Source of the DNA: Gnetum montanum
Taxonomy: Eukaryota; Streptophyta; Gnetopsida; Gnetales; Gnetaceae
Direction: 5' to 3'
Assembly: GCA_015680685.1 (NCBI GenBank)
Contig: MNCI01022307.1
Span: 436,456 to 500,455 of the forward strand
Length of the DNA: 64,000 nucleotides
The position numbers and the translations under genes were made by a program. Below, in pieces: positions 12,111-25,200 of the stretch. Positions within the stretch are counted from its first letter, which is position 1. Each line of letters starts with the position of its first letter. The notes below the pieces were generated by a model. That model saw nothing but the letters and a program-made list of their open reading frames with translations. It was not told the origin of the DNA and searched no databases.

Positions 12111-12739
12111 GCTTTAAATCCTAGATTGGCAAAATGGTAAGCACCTAGGAGGTTACCTTATCCACAAGGAAACTATTGGTAGTAATTCCACCAATATGCT
12201 TACTATTTTAGTGGAGCACTGCCTCAACCTCAAGATCAATACTAGTAATGGAAACATCCATAGTTGTGTGGAATGACACCTCCAAAGCAGCAATACCCTT
12301 ATCACTAACTTGATCCTTATGGGTATTATGTTCAATAGCCAATCTCTCCAAATGACTTTTCTAGTCATGCTTCCTTCCCACATCATTATTGCCCTCAAGA
12401 ATACTACAAAGCACCTTCTCCAAGAGAGGAGTTCCTATTTTCTTTCAATCCTTCTCAACATCCATCCACCCCCTTTACCATCATCATCAACTCTTCTACC
12501 ACTTGCTCCATCCATGCAGGGTGGAATACCTACCTACCCGTAGCAAAGAAATGCTATGTGGGTGGTAAACTTGCAGTAGGCTTATCAATTGATTAGTTAT
12601 GAATCCAAGCCTTGCAAGAGGCCATTCTTTGAGAGAAACAATCCACAAAGCCCTCACAAACACCTATGGATATTAATCCTACTACTTCAACCTCTAAAAT
12701 TTTCATCAAGCAACCTTCAAATCAAAGTGCCCCCCAAGT

Positions 12740-13250
12740 ACACATTGTCATGTTGATCCATCCAGTCACAAATTGGATCAATGTTGATTATCTTTCAAGG
12801 AAGAGATTTGATCCTGGGAGTCCTCTTACTTACTTTTAGATCACCAGAAATGAATCGTGTAAGGCTCTTTTGTATTCAAGTTCTAGAGTTAACTTGATTT
12901 CACAAGAAATATACAAAGTCTAGAACCTACCCCCATAAAAAAAGAGCAACATCAAATTGGAGCTAGCAGACCAATCCATCATTGTTCCTTTGGAATTGGT
13001 AGAGGATATTATGACCGCACTCTGTGGGTGGTTCTATCTTATAAACTTTTTGGTAATCCATACTAAAAATAGTAAAAGGGACTTTCCTATCATCATGGGG
13101 AGAGCATAGCTAAGCACCATAGATGTAAGGTTGGGGATTAGAGACCTTTCCTTGGAGATTTTTATGGAAAATGTATTTGAAAAACTCATGAAGAAGAGAG
13201 TTCCATGGATTGTGTACAGTGACATAGGGTGCCACTATGTGTAAAGACTA
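12740..13250 (+). pseudogene. Aspartic protease region of element A
   Basis: The translation includes SCKALLYSSSRVNLISQEIY, then a segment ending KLELADQSIIVPLELVEDIM, then FPIIMGRA and RLGIRDLSLEIF. Element B has the same order (35310-35670). The pattern is that of the plant Ty3 retropepsin, but the catalytic Asp-Ser/Thr-Gly position (expected DLGS) reads YSSS here, so the active site is lost. Confidence 0.68.
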
Positions 13251-13679
13251 TGAACCATCAAAGGAACATTACTTCAGGCATGTAGTCAATGCGGAGAGAT
13301 CACATAGATTCAAAGATGCCCCTATGCAACAACCACTAAATAGGAGGACATTCAGTGGCTGATAACAAAAAATGAGGCTGGATCAACAATATGCATGGAA
13401 CCAGCTAAGAGCCTTACAAGTTCATTTGTTGACAACATGAACAAGTTGGAGTAGCTTCATCACCAGCTCTTTAATGCAAAAGCTAAGATCGATTGGGGAG
13501 AGTTGAAGATCCCTAAAATTATCAAGCAAGAGCCCCTTGAATTAAAGGCATCACCAATAAGAATGGAATATGCTTTCTTAAACAATGGTAAGATGATCAT
13601 TATCAATGCCATACTTGCTCCTATACAGAAGAAGAAATTGCAGGAAGTTATGAACAAATGGTCAACAACCTTCACCTAG

Positions 13680-14380
13680 TCATATGATGAGCTGATAGGA
13701 ATTGATCCTAGGATATGATAGCAGAGAATTTATATAGACTCCTCCATCAAACCGAAGAAGCAATCACAAAGATGCTTGAACCTAAAACTCAAGCAAATCA
13801 TCAACAAGAAGATTGAACAACTCCTCAAGGCAAGGTTTGTTTATCCAATTGCAAATAGTAAGTGGGTTGGCCTACTTGTTATTATGCTAAAAAAAAGAGG
13901 AAAATGGAAAGTCTATATAGACTTCAAGCTATTGAATATGAAAACTTACAAAGATCATTTTCCATTACCATTTGTGGACCAAGTACTAAATACCATTGCA
14001 TGGAATTGCTACTACAACTTTCTAGATGGTTATAGTGGATATAACTAAATCCAAATAGTACTAGAGGACCAGGCCAAGACAACGTTCACAAGTCCTTATG
14101 GGACTTTTGCATTTTAAAAGATGTCCTTTGGCCTATGCAATGCTCTTGCCACATTTCAACAATTTGTCCTTAGCATCTTCCAACAATAGATCCGTAGCAA
14201 GGTAGAATTCACAAATGACTTCTCTACCTATGGGGCCACATTTGAGCTAAGATTGAACCACCTTAAGAAAGTGCTTAAAAGGTGTATGGAGACTAACCTA
14301 AGGCTTAATTAGTAGAAGAGCCACCTCATGATCCAAGAGGGCATTACCTTGGGGCATTGAGTTTCAAAAAAAGGGATAGA
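13680..14380 (+). pseudogene. Reverse transcriptase of element A
   Basis: The open stretch 13776-14048 contains EQLLKARFVYPIANSKWVG, KWKVYIDFKLLN, KDHFPLPFVDQ and YNFLDGYSGYN, which are RT blocks 1-4 in order. Further blocks follow in other frames: MSFGLCNALATFQ, NDFSTYGATF (the catalytic YxDD-type box is decayed) and the thumb-like LKRCMETNLRLN. The wording is closest to the Athila/Tat type of Ty3 elements. Stops and shifts make it inactive. Confidence 0.85.
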
Positions 14381-14439
14381 GGTGAACCTAGAAAAAAATA
14401 AGGGTCTTCTAAGAAATAACCAAACAACTAGAAACAATG

Positions 14440-15010
14440 AAGGATGTGAGGTCATTCCTTGGCCACACTACTTATTACTGATGCTTCATCAAAAACTTCC
14501 CAAAGATTATCAAGCCATTAGTGGAGCTTATCAAGAAAGATGCACCATTCACTTAGACCAAGGAATGCAAAAATACATTCCAACAGTTGAAGTAGAAACT
14601 CATAGAAACTTTGATTTCACGAGCACTAAACTGGTCCTAGCCATTTCACATCATGATAGATGCATTCAATTATGTCTTGGGAATTGTGCTTACACAAATG
14701 GACAATTAGAAACATCTATATTACATCCACTGTGCAAGAAAAAGCACTATGGATGCACAACTCAACTACACCACAATTGAAAAGGACCTTATGGTAGTGG
14801 TGTACTCATTAGAGAAATTCATGAACTATGTGCTTAGATAAAAAGTGTTTGTGCACACTAACCACAATGCCATACAATTCCTAACGAATAAGCCAATGGT
14901 AAGCCCCTGTGTCATATGGTGGCTAGTGATCCTCTAGGAGTTTTATTTAATGATGGTTGACCCCAAAGGGGATTGAGAATGTGGTGGCTAACCATTTTTC
15001 TTGGTTGAGA
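14440..15010 (+). pseudogene. RNase H region of element A
   Basis: Fragments such as PKIIKPLVELIKKDAPFT and FHIMIDAFNYVLGIVLTQ correspond to the RT connection and the first catalytic Asp of Ty3 RNase H. Further on, LNYTTIEKDLMVVVYSLEKF contains the catalytic Glu region, and VFVHTNHNAIQFL stands where the consensus has TDH. The frame changes several times. Confidence 0.72.
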
Positions 15011-15039
15011 TGAGATAGCAAAGAGGATGAGAGTCTAGT

Positions 15040-16400
15040 ATCTAATCAATTTCCTGATGAACTTCTCTTTGCTAGTACTCTTAATTCTCAAACTCCCAAG
15101 GGAATAAACTAGTATGACAACATCCTCTTCTATCTACTTACTTAGGAGATGCCAAAGGAGCAGGATCCCAAGAAGAAGCAAGAGCTTCTTCATCAAGCCA
15201 AACACTTTATGGAGATCAAGCACAACATCTATAAGAGTTGCACAGATGGTCTGGTATGATGGTGTGTCCCTGATGCATACCAACTTTGAGTCCTTCAGGA
15301 TACACATGAGGGTCCTTGTAGGGGCCATTATGCTAGGATGAGGATGATCATTAAGATCATCATTGTGGGATATTATTGGCCCACAATCTTCTAGGATGCC
15401 CATCACTTCTTCCATTCCTGTGACTGATGCCAACGTGACAGAGGGATGACCACATGCATGGAAGGGCTGCAACAATGGATCCAACCATTGAAGCCTTTTA
15501 ATCTTTGGGGGATTGACTTCATGAGGTCCATTAACCCTATGTCAAATGGAAAGGCCTACATCATGGTGGCTATTGACTACTGTACCAAATGGGCTAAAGC
15601 CACCACTGTCACCAACCATTCGTCTTCTATAGTGGCATGATTTGTACAAAAAAATGTCTTTAATAGGTTTGGTATGCCATGAGCACTAATTTCCAATAAT
15701 GGAACAAATTTTGAAGGTGCCACTTTTTGAAAGCTCATGTAACACTTGAGGGTTGAACATAAATTAACAATTCCATACCACTCCCAAGCCAACGGTCAAG
15801 CAGAGGTCACCAATAGGAAAATTACTAAAATACTAACATGAACAGTTAGTAAATATAGGTTGGACCGGAGCAACAAACTCAATTATGCTCTTTGGGCTTA
15901 TCATTTAACATGGAAACTTTCTATTGGTTATTCTCCCTATGAGCTAGTGTATGGAAAACTCCTAATGCTTCCCAACTAAGCTAAGCTTCATATACTTTCA
16001 ATAGCTTGTGACCTTGATTTGGACTTAAGTTTAGCCCAAAGAGAAAGATTGATGAATCTCAACATTGTAGATGATAATAGATAAGTGGCCTTGTCATTGA
16101 ATGAAGTGCACAAGGCACATAACAAACAATGTCATGACCTTAAGATACAAAAAGTAACATTTAACCCACAAGATAAGGTGCTCTACTAGAACCACACACA
16201 TGTACCTCAATGTACCAAATTTTAAATGCTATAGAAGGTCTCTTACATCATATATGAAGCTTTCCCATTTGAAGCCATGATTATATACCATCCTGACAAC
16301 CCAAGAGATTTTTGGTCAACAACCAACAACCTAAACCTTTCCTTGAACCAAAAACAACCAGCGGAAAGAATGCCTCAACTGATGGCCATGCATGCTTAAT
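15040..16400 (+). pseudogene. Integrase of element A
   Basis: The core begins LWGIDFMRS (first catalytic Asp). It continues KAYIMVAIDYCTKWAKA and ALISNNGTNFEGATF, where the second Asp of the usual SDNGT is Asn, and then NGQAEVTNRKI with the catalytic Glu. After it come WAYHLTWKLSIGYSPYELVYG and a C-terminal part with FNPQDKVLY (GPY/F-like region). Element E has the same run on the minus strand with SDNGT intact. The copy is dead because of stops and the Asp-to-Asn change. Confidence 0.82.
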
Positions 16401-16424
16401 CTTTTAGATCTCTCCCTTCCAACT

Positions 16425-16442
16425 TAGTTGTGGGGGGTATGG
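16425..16442 (+). other. Internal polypurine-like tract after integrase
   Basis: The string agttgtggggggtatgg follows the integrase end. It closely resembles the 3' polypurine tract of this family (agttgtgggggtatg in E). Element E has an equivalent at 59913-59930 on the minus strand. It may be a second plus-strand priming site. Confidence 0.45.
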
Positions 16443-17310
16443 CCATCCATGCTAATAATTCTATAAGTGGCACCTTAGTTTCAAATTTTTTGTTTTACAT
16501 AATTTTTTATACATTTCTCATTTTATAATTTTTTTTCTATATTTTACCTTATTTGGACTTTTCTTATGTGTCTTCTTTTTCTTTATTACCATCAGGACTT
16601 TGGTGCCAAACATAATTTCTAATTGATGGTGGTTTATCAAATTGTATTATTTACTTGATTGCAAATGACTAGATTTCATCCTAGAATTTTAAGGTTGATT
16701 AATGGAACATTAGTTTTCTCATGATATTAGGTAGTAAGTTCATGTCATCCACCCATTCCACATACCTCTATGGTGTTTCCTCATCTCAAAAATATGAGGT
16801 TCCTTCTTAATAACAACTTATAATGAATTTGTGACCTTGTTGCTTTCTAGACTTGAAATGACTCAAGTGGATGAACAAGGGGATTTATCACCTTTTGTAC
16901 CTACCTACCATCTAGAGTTTCATGTGTATTCCCATTGATTCCTTACCATTCTTACATTGACCAATAAACAGGAAGTAATGTCTTTGCATGGTGTGGTTCC
17001 TATAGAAGAAAAACTATGGGAATTCAAGGAAGACCCCTTAGACATAATAACAGGTTACAAGCATTGGTTATGGGGTTGGAAAGACATGTTACCCATGCCT
17101 ACAAGCACTCCTATGACTAAGGCCCTCTTTACTTTCTACTTTTATTTTCTTCTTTCTTTGGAATGGTGAGTGATCTTTGGGGATGTTCCTATACTCTGGG
17201 GGGTGGAACAATCTCAATGTACGAATGCAAAGTCAATAGAAGTGGATGGTCATACTAATTGCATCATCCACAAGGGACTTCATGTGACCATGATGTAGAG
17301 CTCCATTCTG

Positions 17311-17350
17311 TACTCTCTCTCTCTCTCTCTCTCTCGCTCGCTCGCTCTCT
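17311..17350 (+). repeat. CT / TCGC microsatellite
   Basis: A run of CT dinucleotides passes into three gctc/tcgc units and back to CT. Confidence 0.95.
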
Positions 17351-17799
17351 CATCCTCTAGTTTTTTTCATTTACCACCTCATTGCCTCTTATTATAGTTT
17401 CTCAATGGATTCATTGTAAGAGGTCTTAATTCTTTGATGGCTTCTTCAGTAATTTGATTTTTAACAATCCACAACCTTTAATCATCCTTGGGGCCCATGG
17501 ACTCCTTGGTATGAGAGCATACAAGGGAATTACGGGCCCCCTTGCATCCCAACCAAAGAGGATGCAAGTGGGTATGAGAACTCCATTTTGCTTTAAAAAC
17601 CTTTGTTTTCCACCTTGGAACATCCAATTTTTGCACCCCCTTGGTAATTTATCTCCTACCAAATCTCCTTTCCAAATGTACTCCTAGCCCTCCTCACTCA
17701 TTTGTCCTTATTCTAGGCTTTTCTAGCTTCCTTTCAATTATAATTTCATGGAAAAACTCTTTTTCCTTAGTTTTCAATGTGGAATTTTTTGCCTTCGAT

Positions 17800-17877
17800 T
17801 GCCTTGACACATCCCTGTTGACACAACCCAATGCGTTGATGCATCCCTGTTGACACAGCAGAAAGATAGTATAACTA
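17800..17877 (+). promoter_or_regulatory. U3-like motif array plus TATA-like box inside element A
   Basis: Repeated strings of the type ttgacacatccctg and gttgatgcatccctg resemble the array in the U3 of this family's LTRs. A tataacta string follows at 17870. ORF3 begins about 420 bp downstream. Element E has the same arrangement, and B has the array. This is a candidate internal promoter. Confidence 0.45.
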
Positions 17878-18292
17878 TGTGATGGAACTAAGCCAAATTT
17901 TCACATTTTCATCATAATGCTAGGGGAGTTTTTGCAATTTTTAGTGCCCAAAGCCTTCATGGGACCATAACTTCCTAACTACTTATCTGATTTATCTTGG
18001 TCTTTGGCCCTTGAGCTACCAAAGGTGAGCTTTACATCATGGAGGCCACAAACCTATGGTTAATGATGGAAAATGTTTCAAAATTTTTCTAACTCCCAAA
18101 TGGTTTAACTAATAAAATAATATTAAAAATCACCAATCCACATAAGTTAAACCTCACCAAAAAAGTTGGGTAGCCATTGGAATAAAATAATATTAAAATA
18201 ATCAATCTTCCATTATCACAAATGGGGAATGGTATCAAAGTATTAAACGTTACACATAAGATACTAATCCTTGGCTATGTTTGTCATCATAC

Positions 18293-21113
18293 ATGATGCC
18301 AAAGAGACCATAGGAGGAAGGACCATCTTGACCATGGGAGAACTAACTGAGAAGGGAAAGGGGCTAGCAGTGATAACATCCCCAAGAAGGCAAGGTAGAG
18401 ACACATGTTGTGGAACCTCTTCGGGAAGAGCCTAAGTGAAATCTATTTATTAGATTCCCACTATAGAAACATGTTAGTTAAGGCAAGATGAGGTGACAAG
18501 GCCTATATCAAATTTGGAGGCCACTTTAACCAAAGCCTATCTTGAACAAATCTTCTCTAAGGAAGTTTAAAGTTTTGTTCTTCAAGAACTTAACTTTTGT
18601 TCTTTCTTGGACTTGGCACTAGTGGAGGTCAAGACACAACTACAAGGGTCTCCCATGTGGTCCATCCTCACTTTCAATGGGACATGGTACATGGTAGAGA
18701 CTTATCTATTCTGGAATAAATGAAAGGTAGATGCTATAGTAAAAATCAAAGACATCAACGTGTCCTATTCAATTGAGGCCATTATAGAGTCCCTCAAATT
18801 GCTTGACACTAGGGAAACACTGGTGAAAATTCCCAGACAAGCAAACCTAGAAGTCAAAAAGGAATGGATCCAACGATGCCATGGGGTGGACTGTAAGGAG
18901 TACAATGCACTCACCAAGGTAGAGAGAGTCTACTTTAAGATTGTGGCCTACCACCTAAACCCAACAATGAGGCCGAGCAACGTCACTTCTTCTCTACCTA
19001 TGCATGCATTGCTCTAAGAAGAAAATTCCTAGTCATCCTCCCCCAACTCATCTTCCTAAAGACTGAAAAGTGTTTCAAAGAGAATGAGTGAGGGAGGAAG
19101 ACACTTCCCTTTCCATGTCTAATTAGAAAACTCTACAAAAGGGGAGGTATAGTTCGTTATGCAAATAACATGCTCTGTCATGCTTCTACTACATCTTGGC
19201 AAGAAATGATGAAGGACAAAGCACCTATGAAGTTACTTGAAGAGGAGTGGCCACCACCACCACCTATTGAAGAAATAATGCCAAGGCTTTTGTAGTAATA
19301 GAATTTATGAGAAAGCTTCATGAACAACTCTAGCAGTGGTAGCAGGGAGAACCAAGTGGTGGAGAGCCATCAGTCTATTGGAGAACATTAAGCCACCTCA
19401 ATGAAGTAATCAGAATAATAAGATAGGTGGAAGATACTACACCATTTTTTTCAAAACAATGCATGCTAGTGCCCATGAGATTGAATTCAAGCACTCAAGA
19501 AGTAATGGTTTCCATCACTAGATAACAAGAATTCCTAAAGATCTCTTGAAATGCCGCCACTTTCTTCGTGTGCCTGGAGGAGGATGAGGTGTGCCTGGAT
19601 AGGAAATAGCAGCAAAGGTTGTGGTTGACAAAATAACAAAGGCTCTCAACACTCATATAGTAGTAGTGCTAGACATTATTGCACTTAAAGATGTGTAGGC
19701 TTCCACAAGAGTAAGAAGCAAGAGGCTAAGCACAACCCAACACGAGGAAGTGTTGGAACGATTGGTAGAAATCAGGTAATTACTTTTGAAGATCTTTGAT
19801 CTCCTGAAACAAATCATAGTAATCTAGTTGAAGCTATTGGAGATAAAGGACAAGCTCATCCTTACAAACATCTAACTTAAGATAGCTACTACTGAAAATT
19901 AATTTTTGGCTATGAAGTTGCAAAACTATGAGCCTACTTGGTCCATCCTACCATTCTCAACCAAGCCGTTACATGGGATGAAGCTTTCCTACAGCTTTAA
20001 AACCAAATAAAAGATGCTAAGAATGCTAATGAGATGATGGTCTTCAATGCATCCTTATTGGAATTAATTTCTATCTACATTGACAAGAACTTGGTACAAG
20101 TCTGCAAGGAGAACTTGACTATGACTAGAGACATCCATCACCTATGCAATGTCAAGGAAAAAAAAAGACCAAATGGTCAAATTTATGAGACAATAGCAGG
20201 AGTAGCTTGCCAAGGTGAGCATGAACCTATGAAGATTGGTAGTTGAGAATAGGAATCTTTTAATGGAGGAAGTCTAGGAACTTCTCCAAAAAATAGCCAT
20301 TAAGGTAGCTACCTAGAAAAGTGAGGTCTTGAAGTTTGAACAAGTGAAAAGTCACTACAAGGACCATGTAGGACTCCTCAAGGAGGTAAATGAGAAAGAA
20401 GTTCAATTAGCCAAGGTGAAAATGAATGAGATGCTCCAGCAACTTTAGCAAAGAGGTGATGTATGGAAACCAATCTTTGATAGATTGAATGCCTACAACA
20501 AACTGGAGATCCACTTGAAGGAGTTACAAATTTAAGAAATGAAAAAATACATGCCAACCTCTATTATGTAAATTGGATAATGCTGATAGCCAGAAGGCCA
20601 AGGTTAGAGCTAGAAAATAAAATGGCTAGCTTGTACCTACTCTCTGAGGTTGAGTTCAAGCATCCCAATGACACCAAGTAGAAGCTGGAAAGAGCTAATG
20701 CATAGCTCAAAGTTCTTAGAAGCTGATTTATAGAATAGTGATCGGTTGCTAAGAACCTCACCAAAACAATGAATGACTACCATGAACTATAGAACCTTGT
20801 AAAGATATTTGACATAGAACATAAACAATTTGCAGCATGATTTGTCAATGTTAAGGAGTTGTTCTTGACAATGCCCTATCTGTGAAACATCCTTGTGCCA
20901 GCCCACATTGGTAAAGCCACATGGACTATGTATGTCACACAGATTAAGGGGAAGAAGATGAAGGCATTGTTGGATGCCTTTTTCCTTCCACCTAAAGTAG
21001 AAACTGTAGTAAGATAGCTAAAACCTTAGCCTCATCCATCACTGCCACAAGCACCAGAGCTTGGTGAGGGTCCTTCTACATCCCAAGAGCCTCCACCTCC
21101 TAGAAATGTTTGA
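18293..21113 (+). pseudogene. Third ORF (ORF3) of element A
   Basis: This long decayed ORF lies downstream of integrase. The best-preserved part (18760-19017) includes YSIEAIIESLKLLDT and ERVYFKIVAYHLNPTMRP. E encodes a matching RIYFKIVAYHLNLTMRP on the minus strand. Further on it is coiled-coil-like, for example the block MLIARRPRLELENKMASLYL near 20580, which matches MLIAKRPLSESEKKVASSYL in E. It ends with KMKALLDAF and a proline-rich tail, stop at 21111-21113. The N-terminal half loosely resembles the plant retroelement ORF seen in Athila/Tat elements, but I recognise no domain with confidence. It has many stops and is not functional. Confidence 0.6.
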
Positions 21114-21330
21114 TCATCACTTCATCTTTAATAACTAGAGGATTCCAACTATTCCTTTGTGTAGATGTGTTCAATTTTGTTGTCACAAATACCCATGTTT
21201 GTAATTATTGTAATTTCGTATAATCCAGCACTTAGTGTTATTCAATAGAGTTAGTTACTCTATGATTTCATACCTTTCCAATTTTGTAAGAAGCTCAATC
21301 CTATTTTTGTTCACTTGAGGAGAAGTTTTC

Positions 21331-21347
21331 ATTCAATCATGGTAGTA
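21331..21347 (+). other. Decayed polypurine tract of element A
   Basis: The string attcaatcatggtagta stands where E has attcagttgtgggggta. The G run has been eroded to atggtag. Confidence 0.6.
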
Positions 21348-22213
21348 TGATGAATCACTTGAAGAGCTCCATCAATGGGCATACATCATCGTAGCCTCAT
21401 TGATATAGCTCCATCAATGCATCCTAGTTAATGCATGGTGAGATGCATCAATGTAGTGTCTATCTTCGCCTATATAAATATGCCTCCCCACTACATTTAT
21501 GACACATTAAGTCCATAGCATAGTCAAAGTCTTGAAGGTTTCTAAACCTAAAATTAGAATATTCTCTAAGTGTGCATAGTTGGACTTCAAGGATTGTACG
21601 ATTCTTCATTTGAACATCTTATACCTAAACACATTTATGTGACCGGTAATAAAGACGAGATTTTTAACATTTCTTACAACACTTGGGATAGATTAATGCT
21701 TATTCTATGTAATTCACAATTAACGTAATTTACATTCTTATTTTAAATACTTCATTCATTTGATAATTAATTAATGCATAAGTACAATCACTTCAAACAT
21801 ATAGTAAATGCTTGGTAGTCCCTTTAGTGCCTATTTGGTAATGCCCAGGAATAGATACTTGGTAACCTAATAGTGTTGATACAAGTTCAAGATGTTAGGA
21901 TAGTTAGCTTAAGAACTGTTAGATAGTTAATTTAATAATTTCGAAACCTTTATCTTTACTCTAGCACTTAGGCAAAAATAGATAAAATAATAAAATAATA
22001 AAAATATAAAAAAAACTCATGTACCTTGACTTACACTTGACCATACACTTGCACTTGCACAAGTGAAGCTAAGAAGACAATGATCATGTCTCTAAGTCCC
22101 TATCTTTGCCTATCGATGCACTTAGGAACTAAGGTTCACAAAATCCGACTGGATCACTAGTGCAACACTTGTGATTTGTATGGTTGGGTGTAGGGTCTAC
22201 TCACTACTCATCA
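21348..22213 (+). repeat. 3' LTR of element A
   Basis: The LTR starts TGATGAATCAC and ends CTCATCA, with an intact TATA box (tatataaata, 21471-21480) after a tgatgcat-type motif array (21370-21465). It matches 3853-4722 throughout. Confidence 0.82.
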
Positions 22214-25200
22214 ACAACATAAATAAATATTGATGATGCCAAGTTTATTATCATCATGGAAGTAGTCAAAGATTATGAGGTCAAAACCACTAATGAGGTG
22301 CAAAGTACCAAAAGTGGATCTTTAAGGGAGAGGGAGCAAAATATTTTGAAAAGTTTGATAGGGTAGATATTTTTTATGCTTTAGGCTTAAAGCATCGCCA
22401 CCATAGCATGATGGAATATGTAGGCTTGATAAAGAGTTATTCTATTGTAAAAGTAGTTTTTGTAGTGTGTGTAGACCAGAAGCAAGTGATCATCACTTAG
22501 GATCTTGCTACACTAAGATATTAGTTAGGATTCTTAGAAAGAGAAATAAAGATTGACAGTTCAAGACTAGATTCAAGTATAATAATGGTAGTGGAAGAAT
22601 GGGTAGGATCAAAGAAGAGGAAGGCTATCAACATCCATAAATGGAATAATGAAGATTTGAAGAAGCTACTTCCTTTGATCATGGAAAGACTCTTCTATAA
22701 TAAAATTGGATAAAAGTGGAAACTAGCCCATAGGAGGTTATATAGGTTGTATGGGGTGATGATCCAAGGGAGGGCAACTAACTGGGCATGAGTAGTCTAT
22801 CAAAGGATAGTATAAGAAATGGAAAAGCTATTTTAGGGGGACAAGAAAGGAAAGAAAATGATAGTGAGCAAAGGGTTAAATTTTGGATTTTACAATGGGA
22901 TAATAAAGGTAGTGGCAACATTATTTGCTAATGGTGGAGAGAAGTAAGATAATGTTACTTCGAAAGTAGATTTTAGGTTCCCATTGTGCCAACACTTGGG
23001 GAGTCTAATGTCAGCTTACAACATTGCAGGTGGTGGTCCTTTGATATTAGTGTTAATGACAAAAGAAGAAGTACAATCCTTATTGTCTAAAAGCATTGAA
23101 GAGCCACAGAAGCATATGAGCAAAGATATAGAAGTAGGAAACAATGGAATTTTGGAAAGATATGGAATTTTTAAGCAAGGTATGACATTAAGAAAGAGAA
23201 AACCTCTTTCTAAGAAAGAAAATTTCTCCAAGACTCTAGTAGTTAAAGTTTCCCATGAGCAATTGGAGGCTAAAATAAGTAAGTATTTGTGACTTTTCTA
23301 ATTTTTATGCTAAGTTTTTTTGACATGACATAGCTTCTTGTTTTGATGTAACAAGAGAAACACCATGATACTAACACTTAACTATTTTGTTGGCTACAAT
23401 GACTACTCATGATAGAAGGACATTAGGACATGTAGTGAAAAAGCTACATTTTATCATTTCTTCCATTCTCGAAGATCAAAAGGATTGTATGAGTCAAGAA
23501 GAGAAAGATTTCTTACATAACTAGTTTTCATTAGAGGGAAATGAAGGGGATGGAGAAAGTAAGACTTTTTCTTATTTCTTTGATTTAAACCTCAATGAAG
23601 TAGGTCAAGAAGAATAAGAGGGTGGGAATAGAGAAAGGGAGGAACTACTAGCGTTCAAACTCCCTTTTCCACCTCTAACAAATATTGCTTTACTAGCTAG
23701 CAAACTAGTTTGAATGATGCAGAGGTGTCCAAATGGATAAAGAAGGTAATAAGTTCTAAGCTTTCTACATCATATGATAAGTACTAATGACACAATGTCA
23801 AAAGTTCATAGGTTGATTTTTTTGACATCAAAAGAGACTTGACCATTTTCTTCTCTTTGCTAGAGATGAAAAGAAAAATCTAGGCATGTGTTAAAGACAC
23901 ATAAATGATGTTGGAAGTCTTAGCAAAAGACATGGAGGTGAAGCTAAAATTGCTATCTCCTCAAGAAGGTAACCAAATAACATTATTTTTAAAATAACAT
24001 TCATGATTAGAGGAAGAGAATCTAGCATTCTCTTGTTGGGAATGTAGAATTAAAGATTCAATTAGATAGAGATTAGATCAATTTCCATGATATCTTAATA
24101 AACATTAAAGTAGCAATAGAGAAGATTGGTGCAAAGAAGATAAGTACTACTTTCAACTATGTCAAGGATATGGGAGTGTTGGCTATTGAAGATGTCAATG
24201 CCAATGTTGTACTCCTAAATTCTCTGGAGTAAGCATGAAAGGGCTAGAAGAAAAATGAGAGAAAAATAAAGATTTTGTTAGACCAAGTGGAGATTCGAAA
24301 CAATAACATGGTCAAACACAACTCTTCTCTTCACGCATATTGGATAGAAAGAAGTAAAGCTCTAGAATTTCAAAGAGCACTGATGGAAGAAAAGCGGTTA
24401 GCATTAGCAATGACACGCTTAATAACTAGCTTAAGAAATTCAACAACAACATCAAAGAGCTAGGGAAAGAAGCAAAAAACTAATAAATAGTGATATAAAA
24501 GAGAGTACCACAAGTTGTTGAAAGAAAAAAAAAAGCTTATTTATGCATAAGGAAATGAAGAGTCTATTTATTAAATAGACTAAGCTTGAGTAACACTTTA
24601 AAGATTTTGCAAATAGTATGGTAATTACCACATTGTAAGAAGAGAAGAGGGGCCTCAAAGAGGTGTCTGCTATAGAAGGAAAAGATGATAATATCTTCAT
24701 ATAGGAGTTGAAGTCATATGAGAAGGAATAAGTAGTTATTCTATCAAAGATCCCAAGTTCAAGATTTGACAGATTTGATGTAGCCAACCTAAGCTTGGAG
24801 GAGATAGACTAGTAAATCTTGGAGATTTACTAGAAAAATTAGGACAAGTATTTAAACCTTAAGTAATCATTTTATTTTATTTTATCTAAGATATGAAACA
24901 AAATAAAACTAACTTCAAGAATCTTAACTGCAGATGTCAAAGAAGGTAGCTAGAGACTAGCAGAAGAGGTAACTCCAATGCATTATTTTTGTATTACTAT
25001 ATTTATATTTTATTTTTTGTTGCATTATTTATGTTTGATGCAAAAATTTAAATAAATATCAAGTATGTTTGACATTATCTTTGGACGTTATGTCAAAAGT
25101 TATGACATGTGTCAGTTGTATAGTTTGAAAAAATAAAAATTTCTTGTTCACGTTAATTTTGATTTAGCCATTTTTTATCTGTTGATAGCTAAAATTAATA

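Larger units (their letters stand above)
16443..18292 (+). other. Non-coding spacer of element A between integrase and ORF3
   Basis: About 1.85 kb carries no conserved ORF. It is homologous to 38400-39712 in B and 57881-59900 in E, so it is an original part of the family. It contains a CT/TCGC microsatellite, a U3-like motif array and a TATA-like tataacta (17870-17877). Confidence 0.65.
3853..22213 (+). mobile_element. Element A: old Ty3/gypsy retrotransposon, near complete but dead
   Basis: Direct-repeat LTRs of about 870 bp flank a plus-strand internal region with decayed tRNA-Asp-type PBS, gag, protease, RT, RNase H, integrase, a 1.8-kb spacer, a third ORF and a decayed PPT. The RT phrase KDHFPLPFVDQ and the extra ORF after integrase place it near the Athila/Tat branch. 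All reading frames carry stops and shifts. The two LTRs agree at roughly four-fifths of positions by eye, so the insertion is ancient. A Copia element (5459-11169) sits inside gag. Without it, A would be about 12.6 kb. I could not find a convincing target-site duplication. Confidence 0.85.
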
